Notes: a model not told the origin generated them from the sequence alone. 64,000 nt of DNA from Amyloporia xantha (GCA_036971615.1 JAYKKR010000006.1:1674001-1738000), one strand, 5' to 3'; shown: positions 1 to 12,556, numbered from the stretch's first letter. A program made the numbers and translations.

Positions 1-1473
1 TCCGATCCGCTCAAGGTCCCGCCACTCCCCGCGCAACACGTCGCGCTTGCCGTACATGTCCCTCGCCCACTGCGGCACCCGTTCTTCCACACCCGCAAAC
101 GCATGCAGCTCGTCGCGGTAATCGTACTGCTCCCCAGGCGCGAACACATGCCACCGAGACGCAATGTGCAAGTCGCTGTCTCCGACGCGCGTACGCAGCT
201 CCTCGTACCGCGAGATGACCCCGACCGCCTCCCGCGTCGGATCCAGGATTTCCGGCTCCGCGAAGGCCTTGATGACCGCGCGCATCTGGGCCTCCATCAG
301 CGGCAGCGGGGCGACGCCCTTCAGGACGCCGAGGAATGCGAGTCGCGTGGGTGGGAAAGAGAGCGATAGCGGGAATAGGTGTCTCGTGAGAGGGAACACG
401 TGGTACGAGGAGTTGTACAGCATCGAAGGGAGCGGCGGCACGGGCGGTGGAACCACAAGCCGCAGGAGGTGAGGTGGGAAGAAGGGGAGGTGGTGCTGGT
501 AGCCTGTGGCGAGGATGCAGTGGTCGATCCCTGTCTCGACGGTCCCGTCTTGGAAGAGCACGCGGCCCTCCTCTACATCCAGGAATTCGGCGAGACGGCC
601 GCGTCGCTTCAGCTTTCCACCGTCGATGTCCTCTGGGACACCGGCAGAAACGGAGTGTATGATGACGCTTGCGGCGCCGCGCATTTCGTTCGAGATGTCT
701 TGGCCGCTCGGACCGCCTCCGACGACAAGCACGGTGTTGCCCATGTGCGTGGGGCGCCGATACCATGCAGAGTGCGTAGCCTTTCCTTTCGCAAGCCATG
801 CACCCACGCCTGGCGTGGTGGGGTACCGTGGCAGCCTATAGTGCCCATTAGCCACGATGAGCAGGTCATAATCGTCCTCCTCGTCCCCGGTGACGCGCAC
901 TTTCCACTTCGAGATCGCGGGGTTCCAGTCGACCGCAAGGACCACGGTTTTCAGCCGTATATGCGGTTCTAGCTTGTAATGGGAGACGTAGTCGTTGAGG
1001 TATTTCTCCACGGTGGCCGCCGGAGGAAAGAGCGGCGTAGATGGAGGGAAGAGGAACGATTCGTAACACATAAGCGGGTGGGGAAGATTAGTCGTGAGCG
1101 AATCGTACAGTGGTGTGATAGGAGGATCGTCGACTGGCGGTGCAGGCACCCTTCGGGGAGGTGCAGTTAGCTATTGAGAACGCATACTCGTGTAAGACAT
1201 GGAACAGCATGCTCACCAAACACCGCCCGCCTTGTCGCGCTCCTCGAATGCTGTTGGTATCCACTGTCCATTCTTGTACTGGGGTGTATCCATGATCAAC
1301 TTGAGAGCAGCCAGACCGCCCGGACCTCCCCCGACGATGCATATCTTCTTGACGGCCTCCTTCTCATCGAGTCGTAACGACTCTATCGCGGCATCTAGAG
1401 GTTGAACACGTCAATATACATAAATCAGACACAGAGAGAGAGCACTGCACTATGTACTCGGAAGTAGATCCAT
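1..1473 (-). CDS. Flavin-containing monooxygenase, 3' end outside window
   Basis: NAD(P)H-dependent flavin monooxygenase of the fungal FMO type, expected to oxygenate N, S or carbonyl centres of small molecules; the substrate cannot be told. My model has three exons: 1458-1473 (16 nt), 1217-1394 and 1150 down to the window edge, with introns of 63 and 66 nt. The FAD site GGGPGG lies near residue 25 and is followed by a GGVW motif that is split by the second intron. A second Rossmann site GGGPSG, the FMO fingerprint GxxxHxxxY (GKATHSAWY) and an ATGY motif follow in order. The frame stays open to base 1, so the C-terminus is missing. The only in-frame Met that keeps the FAD fold intact requires the tiny first exon, so the start is inferred. 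It lies in tandem with the second FMO gene at 3608-5320, same strand, and probably arose by duplication. Confidence 0.85.
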
Positions 1474-3607
1474 GATCGATGGAGGCTGCGATTGGCGGAC
1501 TTCAAGTTGAAACGCTGCACAGGCCTATATAGCGATACGAATGTTCCCTCGTAATTGAACTGGATATACAAGCTCAAATGCTCTGGACGAGTTGCTTGCC
1601 CTGCCGCACAAAGTCCAATAGAGTCGAGGTCAATTGGGGTTTACGTGATAGAACATCATATTCGCGCCAACGGCCGGACCCTCTCTAGAGTATGCATCAG
1701 ATAAAGGCTAGGACGGTCTGGGAAGTAATCTTCTACTCGTACCAGTCGAGTCTTGACTGTCTTTCCTGCCAGATGCTGAGAGACGAGGTAGTCGTTGTAG
1801 TCATGAGTGACGACGGCGGAGGACAGCAAGATGAATTTGCACGATCTAATCACACAGCCGTGCACGACAACCACTGGCTCTACTGTATGACCCGGCCGCT
1901 CCAGTTTTATCACGATCTCAAGCTCTGCAGTGTCGCAAATAGACCTAGGGCCTAGGACAGCACCATCTGGCCCGCTGACTGATATCTAGAAGAGAACTAG
2001 CCCACTATGTGATTTCTGAACAGGCGAGACCCTCTCTAGTGCGTTTTCTCTGGCAAACCAACGTCTGACTGGAATTATACCATTGAATTTGACAGTGTTC
2101 TGAAGGGCAAACATCATCACACCTAACGTGAGTGTGTACAAGTACTATTCATGTACATGGTGTTTCCTGGGTGTCAGTAATGTCCGAGGTATGCCCCTAA
2201 CATTTGCGTAGACAGCGACAGGCTGATCAGTAAACGGCGTATATGATCCTATGTGTGTGGCCCAATGGATTACATTGGCCCACATACGCAGGATCAAATA
2301 CCCAATTTATCTACCCGTGGCTACAGAAGCACTAAATTTATATCGATACGGAATCATTCTGGATCACGCCTGACAGAACTACGAGCTTCGCAGAGCGTCC
2401 TGGACCGTCTTGTAACCTATCATGCTGCATGACACAGCTGGTTGTGGCCCAGAAATGTACGTCGCCGATATAATGTCGTGGTTCTCCTCTATCCCTGTGC
2501 CATGTGGGCCCTGGATCCGTATGGTACTGTTCCCGTCGATTTATCGAGAGCACACGATATCTCCGCGCCTGTATGCAGTATTCAAATTTCAAAAGTCACC
2601 GCAGTCCGACTGTTGTCGCATTTTTATAAGACTGTGAACATCGGTCCAGCTCTCAGGTGGCAGAGTTCACAAATGTCTATATTTGGAGCTTCCATGTCCC
2701 GATCAAGCAACTCTCCTGATACGTCAGGGTACATCCGGCGAACTATCACGATTGTGACAACCGATATTTGCAATTGGTTGTGCCTCCATGATTCAAACTC
2801 CATAATGAAAATTGCGTACGTCCAAGCTGCTGACAGTAGGCAGCGTCAGCGTCAGCATAAAGCTGAGGCTGACTGTTAGCTTGAACTTGGACAGATAGTC
2901 TGAACTCAAACTACAGTTGACTTAAATAACAGGGCGAATGCCCCCGACAGGCCTACACATCTCTCTTTCGCATTCCCATCATCCCTCTCTTCCCTTCCCT
3001 TTCCATTTCCCAATCTCGAGCGAGCGGAGGGGGTCTGGTGGCTCTTCCTCCATGATCATCCCACTATGCCTTCTACCCTTGAGCCCCTGCCTTCTTCGCT
3101 CGCTCTCACCCTATCTCGCAAAAAAAGAAGAAGAAAAAGGAAAAACGGTGGCTGACGAGCGTTAGCCTCGAGGAGATAGGGTCGGCCTCCCTTTCTTAAT
3201 CACTTCCATATCCTATCACTTCTATATCCTCTTGTCTCCTTCGAGCTTCCTTGGATCCTTGGCTTGTGTTACACCGACAGTCATGTGCGCCCGTGCAGCC
3301 TGTTTCTCGAGGGCGGGTGAGCATCAAGCGATGTTCATCCGGGTGCGGACCTTTTCGTGGTCCTCGGGATAAGTACCTCTTGCTTCTCGGGATGCAATTG
3401 GGAAACCAACACGCGCCGAACACTTGTTCGTGATAATGTTGTAGTAGGAATAGTTTCTGCGTAGTGAATGTTGCCTTACCAGCATTCACGTTGCCTGATT
3501 TCATCGGTCCTCAGTCATGACAAAAAAAAAGCTGTGCCCTCAGCTTCGATAGTGACCAATGGGAAATCATACCAAGAAATGCTAAACAAGTGTGATGCGG
3601 CTCAACT
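1474..3607. other. Intergenic region between the two FMO genes
   Basis: No convincing gene. The stretch holds the upstream region of the first FMO gene, an imperfect hairpin at 2245-2295, a GTCAGC-rich patch near 2845-2875 and a pyrimidine-rich block at about 2955-3120. The open frames are short, without recognisable motifs and overlap each other on both strands. Confidence 0.5.
2245..2295. repeat. Imperfect inverted repeat (stem-loop)
   Basis: Two 23-nt arms (2245-2267 and 2273-2295) match in 19 of 23 positions and flank a 5-nt spacer. Both outer ends read GATCCT/AGGATC and the inner ends CCAATG/CATTGG. It could form a cruciform or RNA hairpin. No function can be assigned. Confidence 0.55.
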
Positions 3608-5320
3608 TCACTCCACATCAAAATCGAGAGCAATCGCGCTCTGCCCATGCTCCTTCTCCCACGCTGTTTGCCAGTCCGCCAACCGTACCATCACATCAGC
3701 CCACTCAGCCTCGGTCTCAACGCCATCCAGCCACCGGTGTTCCTCTCCCAACGCCTGCACTCTCTTCCACCCTCTCGCGAGCAGCATCGAGTTGGGCCGC
3801 GCCCAGCGCCGCCAGGGCTCGACGTACTTCTTCCCGTCATTCGGGAGCACGCCCTGCTCCTTGAGATACTCCACCAGGTTGTCCTGGTAGTCCTGCGACT
3901 CCGTATCGCCGCCGACGAGCCGGTGGCCCACGAAGTACGGATCGAAGCCCTTCGCGCGCAGACTGTCCTCGCGCGCGACGAGCTCGCTCAGCATGTCCTC
4001 GCGGGACGGCAGGATGGACGCGTTCGCGATGGCGTGCGCGACGAGGAGGCTCTGCGCGATGTCCGAGGGGCAGTTCGCGATGAGCACGGGCAGCCCGATG
4101 AACGCGAGTGCAGTGGGCGGGAGGTTCGGCGCTAGGCTGAATATGTGCCGGTGAAGAGGGAATATGTAGCGGAGGTTGTTCGTGAGCGTCTCTGCGGACG
4201 TCGAGTTGGCGGTGGTGGACGGGTCGGTGAGGAGCGTCGACGCGTGCGGCGTGCTGAGGAACGGCACGCGTTCCTCGTAGCCCGTGCCGAGGAGAACGGA
4301 GTCGATGTCCGTGAGTGAGGTGCCATCCTCGAAGACGATCGCGTTGTCAGTGAAATGGGAGATACGTGGCTTCGGGACGACCTTTGCACCTGGGGTAGGC
4401 TCCTTGTCTGCGCTGATGGATTGATACGCCTGGTACGGACATCAACGTGAAGAGAGAGCCGTGCGAGCATACTGGTAAGGACTTACCACCTGCGCCAGGG
4501 GCCCCACTTGCAGAGCAATGTCGCGCCCACTTGCGCCCGCGCCGACAATGAGGACGCTTTGGTTCGCGAACCGTTCGGGCTCGCGGTAGTAAAGAGAGTG
4601 CAAGATGAGCCGTTGCGGACGACCCTCGGGTGTGTTCGCTAGCCACTCCTCCGTGCCCTCCCACGTCGGCACGTACGGGTAGTGATTGTGGCCGTTCGCC
4701 ACGACGAGGTGGTCGAACGTCCGCTTGATCACGTCTTGCTCGCCCGAGTCGCCAGGGTAGGCATGCACCTCGACGTGCCAGTCGCCCTCGACACCGCGCG
4801 CATGCCACTGCGCGGAGACGACGGTGTGGTTCAGGCGGATATGCGACGTGAGGTTGTAGTGTTCCGCAAAGTCGGCGTGATACTGTTGCAGGGCTTCCCA
4901 CCCCGGGAAGAGGGCCGTGCCGGGCGGGAACGTGAAGCCCGGATAAGACATGGTCGGGTGAGGCGTGTTGACGTGCAGCAGGGGATACGTCGGGGTCTCT
5001 GGAAGCTCGGGCGGGCTGGGGCTGTAGTTCGGTGGATCTGGGAGCCAGACCCCTCCGACGTCCCGTCGCTGTTCGTAGAGAATGATCTCCCAGCCGGCGC
5101 GTGTCTCCTCGGGAAGGCTCAGGATGGTCTTGAGCGCGGCCAGTCCTCCGCTGCCCGCACCCACTATGGCTATCGACTTGCTCGGACGGACCGGTGAGCT
5201 CTCAGCGGAGTGAAATCCTCCGTGGAGATCCCCGTCCTGCTGGACTGTGAAAGGAGTCCCCCATTTGTCCCAAAGAGACAGCGGGAGCAGCGACAGCACG
5301 AATTGTCCTAGGCGAACCAT
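3608..5320 (-). CDS. Flavin-containing monooxygenase
   Basis: Second FMO-type flavoprotein of the window. Two exons, 4487-5320 and 3608-4429, flank one 57-nt intron with GTAAGT donor and CCAG acceptor; the sum is 552 codons, giving 551 residues, normal for fungal FMOs. The N-terminus is hydrophobic (about residues 5-18) and may be a membrane anchor or signal. The FAD motif GAGSGG is near residue 54, GGVW near residue 88 and the NADPH motif GAGASG near residue 264, just before the intron. The C-terminal half has the GTGY motif (a variant of ATGY) and the RYIFPLHRHIFS segment common in these enzymes. The first Met is used because the frame has no earlier one. It shares strand, intron style and domain order with the gene at 1-1473. 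The substrate is unknown. Confidence 0.9.
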
Positions 5321-6099
5321 TGCAATTGCAAGTGGAAGACGATGTGAAGGTCAATCCAGGGAAGTCGTCAAGGTGCAAAGACCCATTTGTATGCATATGA
5401 GAACATGCCGCGACGGCGGCCACCTACAGCCTATGTTCCAGGCATGATAACTGAATAAGATTTGAATGGCTCCAGATCTCTCTTCTTCGGAGTGATATGG
5501 CGCAATCGCCCTTTTGATCTACACCATTACGACAAATGGTGAGCTCGAGCCTTGTCGACGCCGTCCGTCCGTCATGAAACTAGACAAGTCCTCCTGCATT
5601 CCTATTCGCGGATAAAGGGTTGTGGTCGAGATCAACATGAGGATTCAGAGCGGCGGTGGTGTGTAGCTATATAGACTTACCTGAATGGCTTGAGAAGGAA
5701 CTTCCTTACGGCAGCCCCCGAGGCGCTTCCCTGTGAACGCAATTCACATAATTTGAAATCGGGAGCAACTGACTGGTCGGACGCGTACATCCTGTCGGAT
5801 GAAATGCGGACGAACCTATACTACATACTGCTATGGCGAATATTCTTCGCATGGCGACAAACTCCCGGTGAAGCAGCTCACTACAAGGGCTCAGGCTGAC
5901 TCAGTGCTACGACATGAAGAACTTTACGTATGTTGTCTATATCTAAGAAACCTGTAGAGAGAAAGTAATAGATATATAGCAGTACTTGCGGCCGCTCGCC
6001 ATGCCGACTCCTTTCACCAGTCGGACCAGTCCTTCAGAGGAAGCTCACTGTAAGAGGCTCTTGGGAATTGTCATGGGCGTTTTGTCGGAGATTTCCAGA

Positions 6100-6315
6100 C
6101 CGGTTTGCAATGGTTTGTAATGGCACTCAACGTCTAAGTGTTTTCGGCTCGATTGCAATTCATCACAATCACTGTGACGCCGTTGCAATGCCATTGCAAT
6201 GCCATTGTAATGACCGTGATGACTTTATAAGGCAATTGTAATGGAAATTCGTGCTCAAAATGAGTCACAATGTCACTCAATGTTATCGCAATATTTCGAG
6301 ATTGCAATTGACGCA
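6100..6315. repeat. Cluster of TTGCAAT/ATTGTAAT words
   Basis: At least eight copies of TTGCAAT, ATTGCAA or the one-base variant TTGTAAT occur within about 215 bases, including a run of three directly adjacent imperfect units near 6180-6215. Such density is not expected by chance in a sequence of this composition. It may be a decayed short tandem repeat or clustered CCAAT-like protein-binding sites. Confidence 0.5.
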
Positions 6316-6831
6316 GGAAACTTCCGACATTGTTACCCCGCATTACGCGTTACCATTTAGTCAACTCACCACGCTTGATTAAGCGCTCGTATCTAACGGG
6401 CTCTTTCGTCCGTCAGCGCGTGAACGCCGAATCGATGCACAGGATGGTTGTTTGTTAAATTGTTTCAATCGCAAATGCAGAGCCCACTCGAATTAAGTTT
6501 TACGCAATTGGGAAGTCGCATTTATATCCGCTACAACTTCTATAGCAATATTCATCCCGACACGTTTTTACTTGTAATTTAACGTCATATATTGAACGTT
6601 ACTTGAATGCTTTGGGTAGTCCATGACCGACGAATATCGAACCGTTCTTCTCTGGACCTGTGAGAAAGTCAGCCACGCCTTTCCGAGCGCGTTGATGACA
6701 GTGATGACGTACTGACGTTTTCGCGTTCCTTCCTTTTCTAGTAGGCCTCCTTCCCGTTTCAGCACATCCCCTTCGACAAGGATTCACGATTCAAACTCAA
6801 CTGGATCTTCTGTCGATCCCGCTGGGCGCGG

Positions 6832-6839
6832 TATATAAA
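6832..6839 (+). promoter_or_regulatory. TATA box without an obvious gene
   Basis: TATATAAA stands in a GC-rich context (GCGGTATATAAAGAGC) and is followed by a pyrimidine-rich leader and an ATG 83 bases downstream at 6922. This is the layout seen before real genes in this window, for example the alcohol dehydrogenase gene. The frame from that ATG is only 22 codons and ends at 6990. The transcript may be a very short or spliced gene that I could not resolve, or a non-coding RNA. Confidence 0.5.
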
Positions 6840-6921
6840 GAGCCCCCAACGAGCTCGTCATCTATATATCTTTCCCATCTTCCACATCCTTCCGGGGAAG
6901 CTTTCAGACCTCATCCTAGTC

Positions 6922-6990
6922 ATGGTGCAGGAAAGGGTCCCGCCATTCGCTTTAGAGAATGGACCGTATAGAAGGGGTCGCACGCAATGA
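6922..6990 (+). CDS. Possible 22-residue ORF behind a TATA box
   Basis: Short frame MVQERVPPF... of 22 residues ending in TGA at 6988-6990. The only support is the well-placed TATA box and leader before it. I found no confident splice site that would extend it into a longer protein, and I do not recognise the peptide. Confidence 0.2.
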   Translation: MVQERVPPFALENGPYRRGRTQ

Positions 6991-8268
6991 GAAACGAGCG
7001 TCTCGGTGAGATATTAGGTTTTTGAGCGGCCTGAACCCAAAGTTAAAACTTCTGCATTTCTCCTGCCACCATGCATTCATGATGGGATCGATGAGGCGCG
7101 GCCTGTCCAAGCATCCGTCGCTCGTCATTCTCTTTGCCACCTCGGACAATGGCAGATGTCTCTGCGTGTGCGACACGATCGGGCCCAGCCTCCATATTTC
7201 TGGACCTGGGTCGCGGCGACTGACCCCCTCCGCTGTTGCCTGCCCTGCATACACGGGCCTTCATGCGTTCCGTGGGATGGGCATGTCAACCCCCGTAGCC
7301 CTGATATGAGCGTCGCATTGCGCAAGGAGGATGCTTATCGTGAGGGACAAAGCCAGAGAAGTATTTGATCTATATAGGTGAGCACGCCAAACAGGAGGGC
7401 ATGACGGACGAGGAAATTCATCATGGCGGAAAACCCCTGTAGCAGTGAGAACGACGATGACATGTTCGAGCGCCAGAATCATCCGCGGACGGCGCATCGG
7501 CTGTTAGCCAACACACAAGACTGCAGGCACAACGTACACAGATGCGGTACAGAAAGACACACACTAGTAACAAAGTAAAGGTGCGCTTATTGGTAGCGGA
7601 TTGCAGCGTGAGGACAGACGTCATTGCGCAAGTACGTTTGCAGCGAAAAGCTGTGCACGGAGTTAACGACAAGAGGGAACAGCCGACTGTTCGGTTCTGG
7701 GAACGATATGGTGCGAGCTTAGTAGTCTGAAAGATGCGCGACGGGGATTGAAAAGAATCTCGCATCTCTGCCTCGAGGCGAGAGGTATTATTAGTCGTGG
7801 CCGGAGATGGTGTAGTAAGTCCCCTTCAGCGATATGGGAATGGCAGTTACTTTGACGTTGGTGTAAAGTACTCGGCTGGCAGGCGGAGAGGGTGAGCATG
7901 CGAGGGGGCGGGCGGCGGGCGCAGCACACACCGTCACCGGTCGCGGGCGCTGTGGTGTGGCGTCAATGGATGATGCGTGACGTCGGTGCCTTGGAGCTAT
8001 GCCCAAAACGGCAACCAGACTGCATCGGACTTCGCTCGCGGCCACTTGCAACTCTGCGCGTGGATTGGGGCCGTCATTTTTGCTCGCGACGCTGTCAAAG
8101 GCGCCAGCATCCGTTCCTTACCGTGGATACTTTTCAAGGTCATTTTAAAACAGCTCTGCTCCTTCATACGCTTATCTTGTTTTTGACCAGTTCCCACACC
8201 CGCTCCTCCTTTTCTTCAAGTTCACGACCTGGTCACGATCGCAACACCTCTGGCGACAGTCGCCCATC

Positions 8269-11200
8269 ATGTTAGTATACTTGACTAACGTTGTGTCTGG
8301 CTTCAGTCTGAGCAGCACACTCTTGAGCAGGTCGAGTTCCGGCATATCAGATGCATCCAGTTACTCTACCGCCACTTTTGTCACCGCCATCGTCTTCAAC
8401 TCGGCTGTTTTCGGTGGCGAACTCGCTGCCTTCACACTCCTTAGACCCTACTTCCCCGCAATATACCAACCGCGCACGTATGTTCCGCCAGAAAAGTGAG
8501 TGATTACTCTATTTTCGACCACCCCTTGTTGTGAAGACCGGTGTCGTGGACTGAGGTGTTTCTGCATTCGCGAGGAGGACGACCGATGCACTGGCTGAAT
8601 CGCTTGCTGACCCCTTTTCCCTACAGACAACGCGCGTCCATCCTCACACACAACATTTTCCTATGGCCCTACGCCGTCTTCATGTCAGACTATCGCGCCA
8701 TCAAAGATGTCAACGGTCTCGATGCGTACTTTTACGTGCGTTTCCTGCGGATGATGATCCGTGTCCTCATCCCTATCTGGCTCATATCGTGGGTCATCCT
8801 CCTGCCCGTCGATTCCGTCGGGACAACATCAGGCACCAGCGATGGTCTGACCCAGTTTGAGTTCGGCAACATCGGCAAAGGGCAGCAAGCACGCCTATGG
8901 GCTCACCTTGTTCTCGCGTGGTTGTTCACTGGTGCGTCTGCTCACACGTTGTGTGGGTCGTAAAGCTGACCCGACTGGGATAGCGTGGTTATGCTACAAC
9001 ATCCGCCACGAGATGTCCCACTTTCGTCACAACACGCCAGCGCTGGCTAATCGATCCTGCGAACGCGTCTTCAGCACAGGCTAACACCATTTTGGTTACG
9101 GGCGTGCCCCAGCGATACCTGACAGAGGCTGCGCTTACAGCCCTCTTCTCGCATCTTCCCGGCGGCGTGGTGAAAGTTTGGCTGAACCGGTGAGTAATTG
9201 AGGATCATATCAGTCGTGGACGTAACCGAGACAATCTGGGCGAATAGTGATCTGAAGGAGATGCCGGACCTGCACGAACGTCGTGTGGCGGCCTGCAAGG
9301 TGCTTGAATCCGCCGAGACTACGCTCATGAACACAGCCATCAAGCGCCGCAACAAGCAGCAGAAGAAAGCAGCAAAGGCAGCCAAGAAAGCCGCCAAGCA
9401 CGGCGGCGGAGACGGGCTCGGTGACAGAGAGCGTAACTACTCGAGTGATGGACGGCCGCTGACCGATCCCAGTCTCGTGGATGCGGAGCGCGGCGACATC
9501 ACACTTGCAGAAACGCTCGTCCCGCGAGAGAAGCGGCCGACTCGCCGCCTTCCTCTGCTCTCCTTCTTGCCGTCGCTCCCGCTGGTGGGCAAACAGGTCG
9601 ACGCCATCGACTGGGCCCGCGAGGAGATCGTCACGACGAACGCAGCACTACGAGAGAGTCGACGCCGGCTAGCGCGCGAGGTCTTCCGCACGACCTCGCG
9701 GGCCACCAACGGTCGGACGCAGGAGGAGAACTACAACGCGGACCATCCGGACACGATGAAGCCGGACCCGGACAGCCTGCAGACGTACCCGCCGCTGAAC
9801 TCGGCGTTCGTGCTGTTCGACCAGCAGATCGCGGCGCACCTGGCGGCGCAGTCGCTGACGCACCACGCGCCGTACCGGATGGCGGAGAAGCAGATTGGCG
9901 TGGCGCCGGACGATATCATTTGGGGGAACCTGAACATGAACCCGTACGAGGCGAAGGTGCGCACGGCGATCGGGTGGGGGATGACGCTTGGCTTGATCAT
10001 CCTGTGGGCTTTCCCTGGTACGTGTTATTTGTGTCGCGCCTCACGCCGAGTGCTGACTAAATTTGGTGGATAGTCGCCTTCATCGGTATCGTGAGCAACA
10101 TCCACTCGCTCTGCGCGACATACACTTGGCTCGCGTGGATCTGCAAGCTGCCCCCCGTGATCGTCGGCATCATTTCCGGTATCCTTCCTCCGGCCCTGCT
10201 GGCGGTCCTCATGATGCTCCTCCCGATCGTGTTGAGGCTAATGGCACGGTTCGAGGGCATGACGACGCGGTCGGAAGTTGAGCTCAGTCTCATGACGCGC
10301 TATTTCCTGTTCCAGGTCATCGTAAGTCGCTCCTTCGCTGCTACTCATGATAACGGGGATAACTGGGCTGATAATGTTTCTAGCACTCATTCTTGATTGT
10401 CACGCTGAGTTCAGGTCTCATCGCTGCGCTGCCGCAGCTGCTCGAAAACACGAGTCAAATTCCCTCGATCCTCGCGGATAATTTGCCCAAAGCATCGACT
10501 TTCTTCCTTACGTGCGTCGTTCTTGCTTGAGTGTTGATGGCGATGATATTGACGTACTGTTTGCAGCTACATCCTCTTACAAGGACTGTCCGGGACCGCC
10601 TCGGGTTTCCTTGCGATCGTGCCTCTTGCGATCTACTACGTCAAGCTTTACCTGTCAGGTAGCACGCCGCGCTCGATCTACAAGATCAAGTACACCCTTC
10701 GGTCCGTGCAATGGGGAACGACGTTCCCCGCCACTACGCTTTTGGTCGTTATCAGTACGTCTCTCATGTTGAGTCTCCATCTATTGTCGCGCTAATTCAA
10801 TCGTCTTCCCAGCTCTGGCGTACAGCATAATCTCGCCCATCATCAATGGTCTCGCCGTCGCGTCGTTCTTCCTCTTCTACCAGATGTGGAAGTATCATTT
10901 CCTGTGGCAGCTCGGCCAGCCACGCGCGACCGAGACGGGTGGGCGGTTTTTCCCGATGGCCATGCAGCATATCTTTGTCGGGATATACCTGCAACTGGTC
11001 TGTCTTGCGGCACTGTTTTTCCTTGCTCAAGGAGAGGATGGGAAGGCCAGTGCCGTGCCGCAGGGTGCGCTGATGGTGGTTTTGATTGCATTTACTGTGC
11101 GTGTGATTGTAGTCTCAATGTTGGGATATACGCTGAAGGCTCCTCCGTGCCTAACAGATCTTTTTCCATATCATCGTCAACAATTCGTATGATCCCCTGA

Positions 11201-11667
11201 TTAAGTACCTCCCATTAACGCTGGCGGAACAAGACATCGAGATCAATGACCCCACACGCGAAGGAACGGAGCAGGCGTTGGCCGATAATGCATCTGCCAA
11301 CAGCGCGGAGGAGGCGCAGCAGGAGAAGCGTAACGGAAAAGCTCCGCGCTCAAGATCGCAAAGTATCAATACAGGGAAGGGGCGGGTGGTCAACACTGAG
11401 GATGTGGAGATGGGCACTGTGGAGGGTGCGGCGGACGAGACGGAAGACAGCATCCGGGGAGTGGACGAGGAGGCGGGGCCGAAGGACTTTTATCATCCGG
11501 CGAGTGTGGAACCGCAGCCGACGATCTGGATGCCACAAGACCCATTGGGTCTCTCCGAGGCTGAGGCGGCGGCGAACAAGGAGAGAGGTATCAAGGTGTC
11601 GCTCGCGGATGCGGTGATGGACGACAAGGGGCACGTTGACATTACGGGAGCGCCTCCAGAGGACTAG
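8269..11667 (+). pseudogene. CSC1/OSCA-type (DUF221, RSN1_7TM) channel gene with +1 frameshift
   Basis: Encodes a calcium-permeable, osmotically or mechanically gated channel of the OSCA/TMEM63/CSC1 family in a cell membrane. Nine exons join with correct phases: 8269-8495, 8627-8931, 8984-9189, 9248-10017, 10074-10321, 10384-10511, 10567-10754, 10813-11096 and 11158-11667. Order: N-terminal membrane segment with the late exocytosis-type region, long cytosolic loop with a Lys/Ala-rich coiled stretch, the 7TM core and an acidic hydrophilic C-tail. In exon 3 the conserved stretch RHEMSHF is in one frame and TTRQRWLIDP in the next; the TTT at 9022-9024 carries one base too many. The summed exons are 2866 nt, one more than 955 codons. 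Everything else is intact, so a sequencing error or a very young null allele are both possible; the pseudogene label is provisional. Confidence 0.85.
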
Positions 11668-12556
11668 GCAGCGGTCCTTATGGGCGTGTCTGTGTGTGGA
11701 CGAGAGGTGAGGCGGCTCTCTCGCGTGTGGGTTGCGCTTTCTTGTCTGCTTTCTTTTCTTTTGCTTTGATCATTGATAGAGGCTCGAGACTGATATATTG
11801 GGCCACAAGGAGACGTATCCGTTGTGTATTAATGCCTGCTTGACTCTACTGGATTCTTTCTCCTTCCTCCCTGCATATGCACCTCTCGATACCCTTACCT
11901 AGTTCAGCACACTCGCTACGTACCGTACTATTGCAATCCGCGTGCGCAGGATTCTCCTTTCATATGTAATTGTACTGCTGCTAGTTATCAGCATCGTCAT
12001 CCGTGTAATCGTCGTTAGCAAAATATACCCTTTCTATCTTCCCCTGCGTGGTATCGAAACGTGCGCAATACGTCCCTATAGCTAGAGTCTACGTGTGCAT
12101 GCTTTTGGAATTCTTGCATCCTCAGCTGGAAAACGTTCAACCGGTTGTATAAAGCATTCCCCGCGAGCTTTTCTTGGGGCATCCTGAGTAGCAGCATAAG
12201 CCACTTATGGAGGTGATTCAAGAGGACAACCAGTCTGCACCGCTATGCGCGCCTTATACACCTGCCAGCCGAAAGACTGCGCGGTGCCTCGGTACTGCCC
12301 CATGGAACCTACTCGAAACCGCCACAAGCTGACTGTACAACGCCGAAGCTTAAGGGCGTCCAGCTATTCCCGAACTCCCCCAAACTTATCTCACCATTCA
12401 AATATTCACGATCCATAACCATCTGCAGCAATTGGTATATTGGACCACCACCAGGCCCTCGAGCTCCTCCTTCCCTCCTGCCGCCACCGCCACTACCGCC
12501 TTCTTCGCCCGTCACCGAGTCACGCCTCGAGCCCCCGCCAGCACTGAGTATCGAGC
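11668..12556. other. 3' region of the CSC1-like gene and promoter of the FYVE-RING gene
   Basis: Holds the T-rich 3' flank of the channel gene (about 11740-11770) and a C/T-rich 5' leader before 12557. I saw no further gene. Confidence 0.5.

Larger units (their letters stand above)
5321..8268. other. Intergenic region upstream of FMO2 and of the CSC1-like gene
   Basis: Almost 3 kb without a recognised protein gene. It contains the divergent upstream regions of the flanking genes, a cluster of ATTGCAAT-like words (6100-6315) and a clear TATA box with a very short reading frame (6832-6990). A minus-strand frame ending at 7791 was considered, but it has no recognisable motif. Confidence 0.5.

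Noticed and set aside
11..799. Minus frame of 262 codons at the left edge
   Set aside because: Arg/Pro-rich shadow in the wrong frame; the neighbouring minus frame holds the FMO motifs.
7791..8051. Minus frame ending KGTYYTISGHD, which reads like a protein C-terminus
   Set aside because: No upstream exon, motif or homologous family could be recognised; it may be chance.
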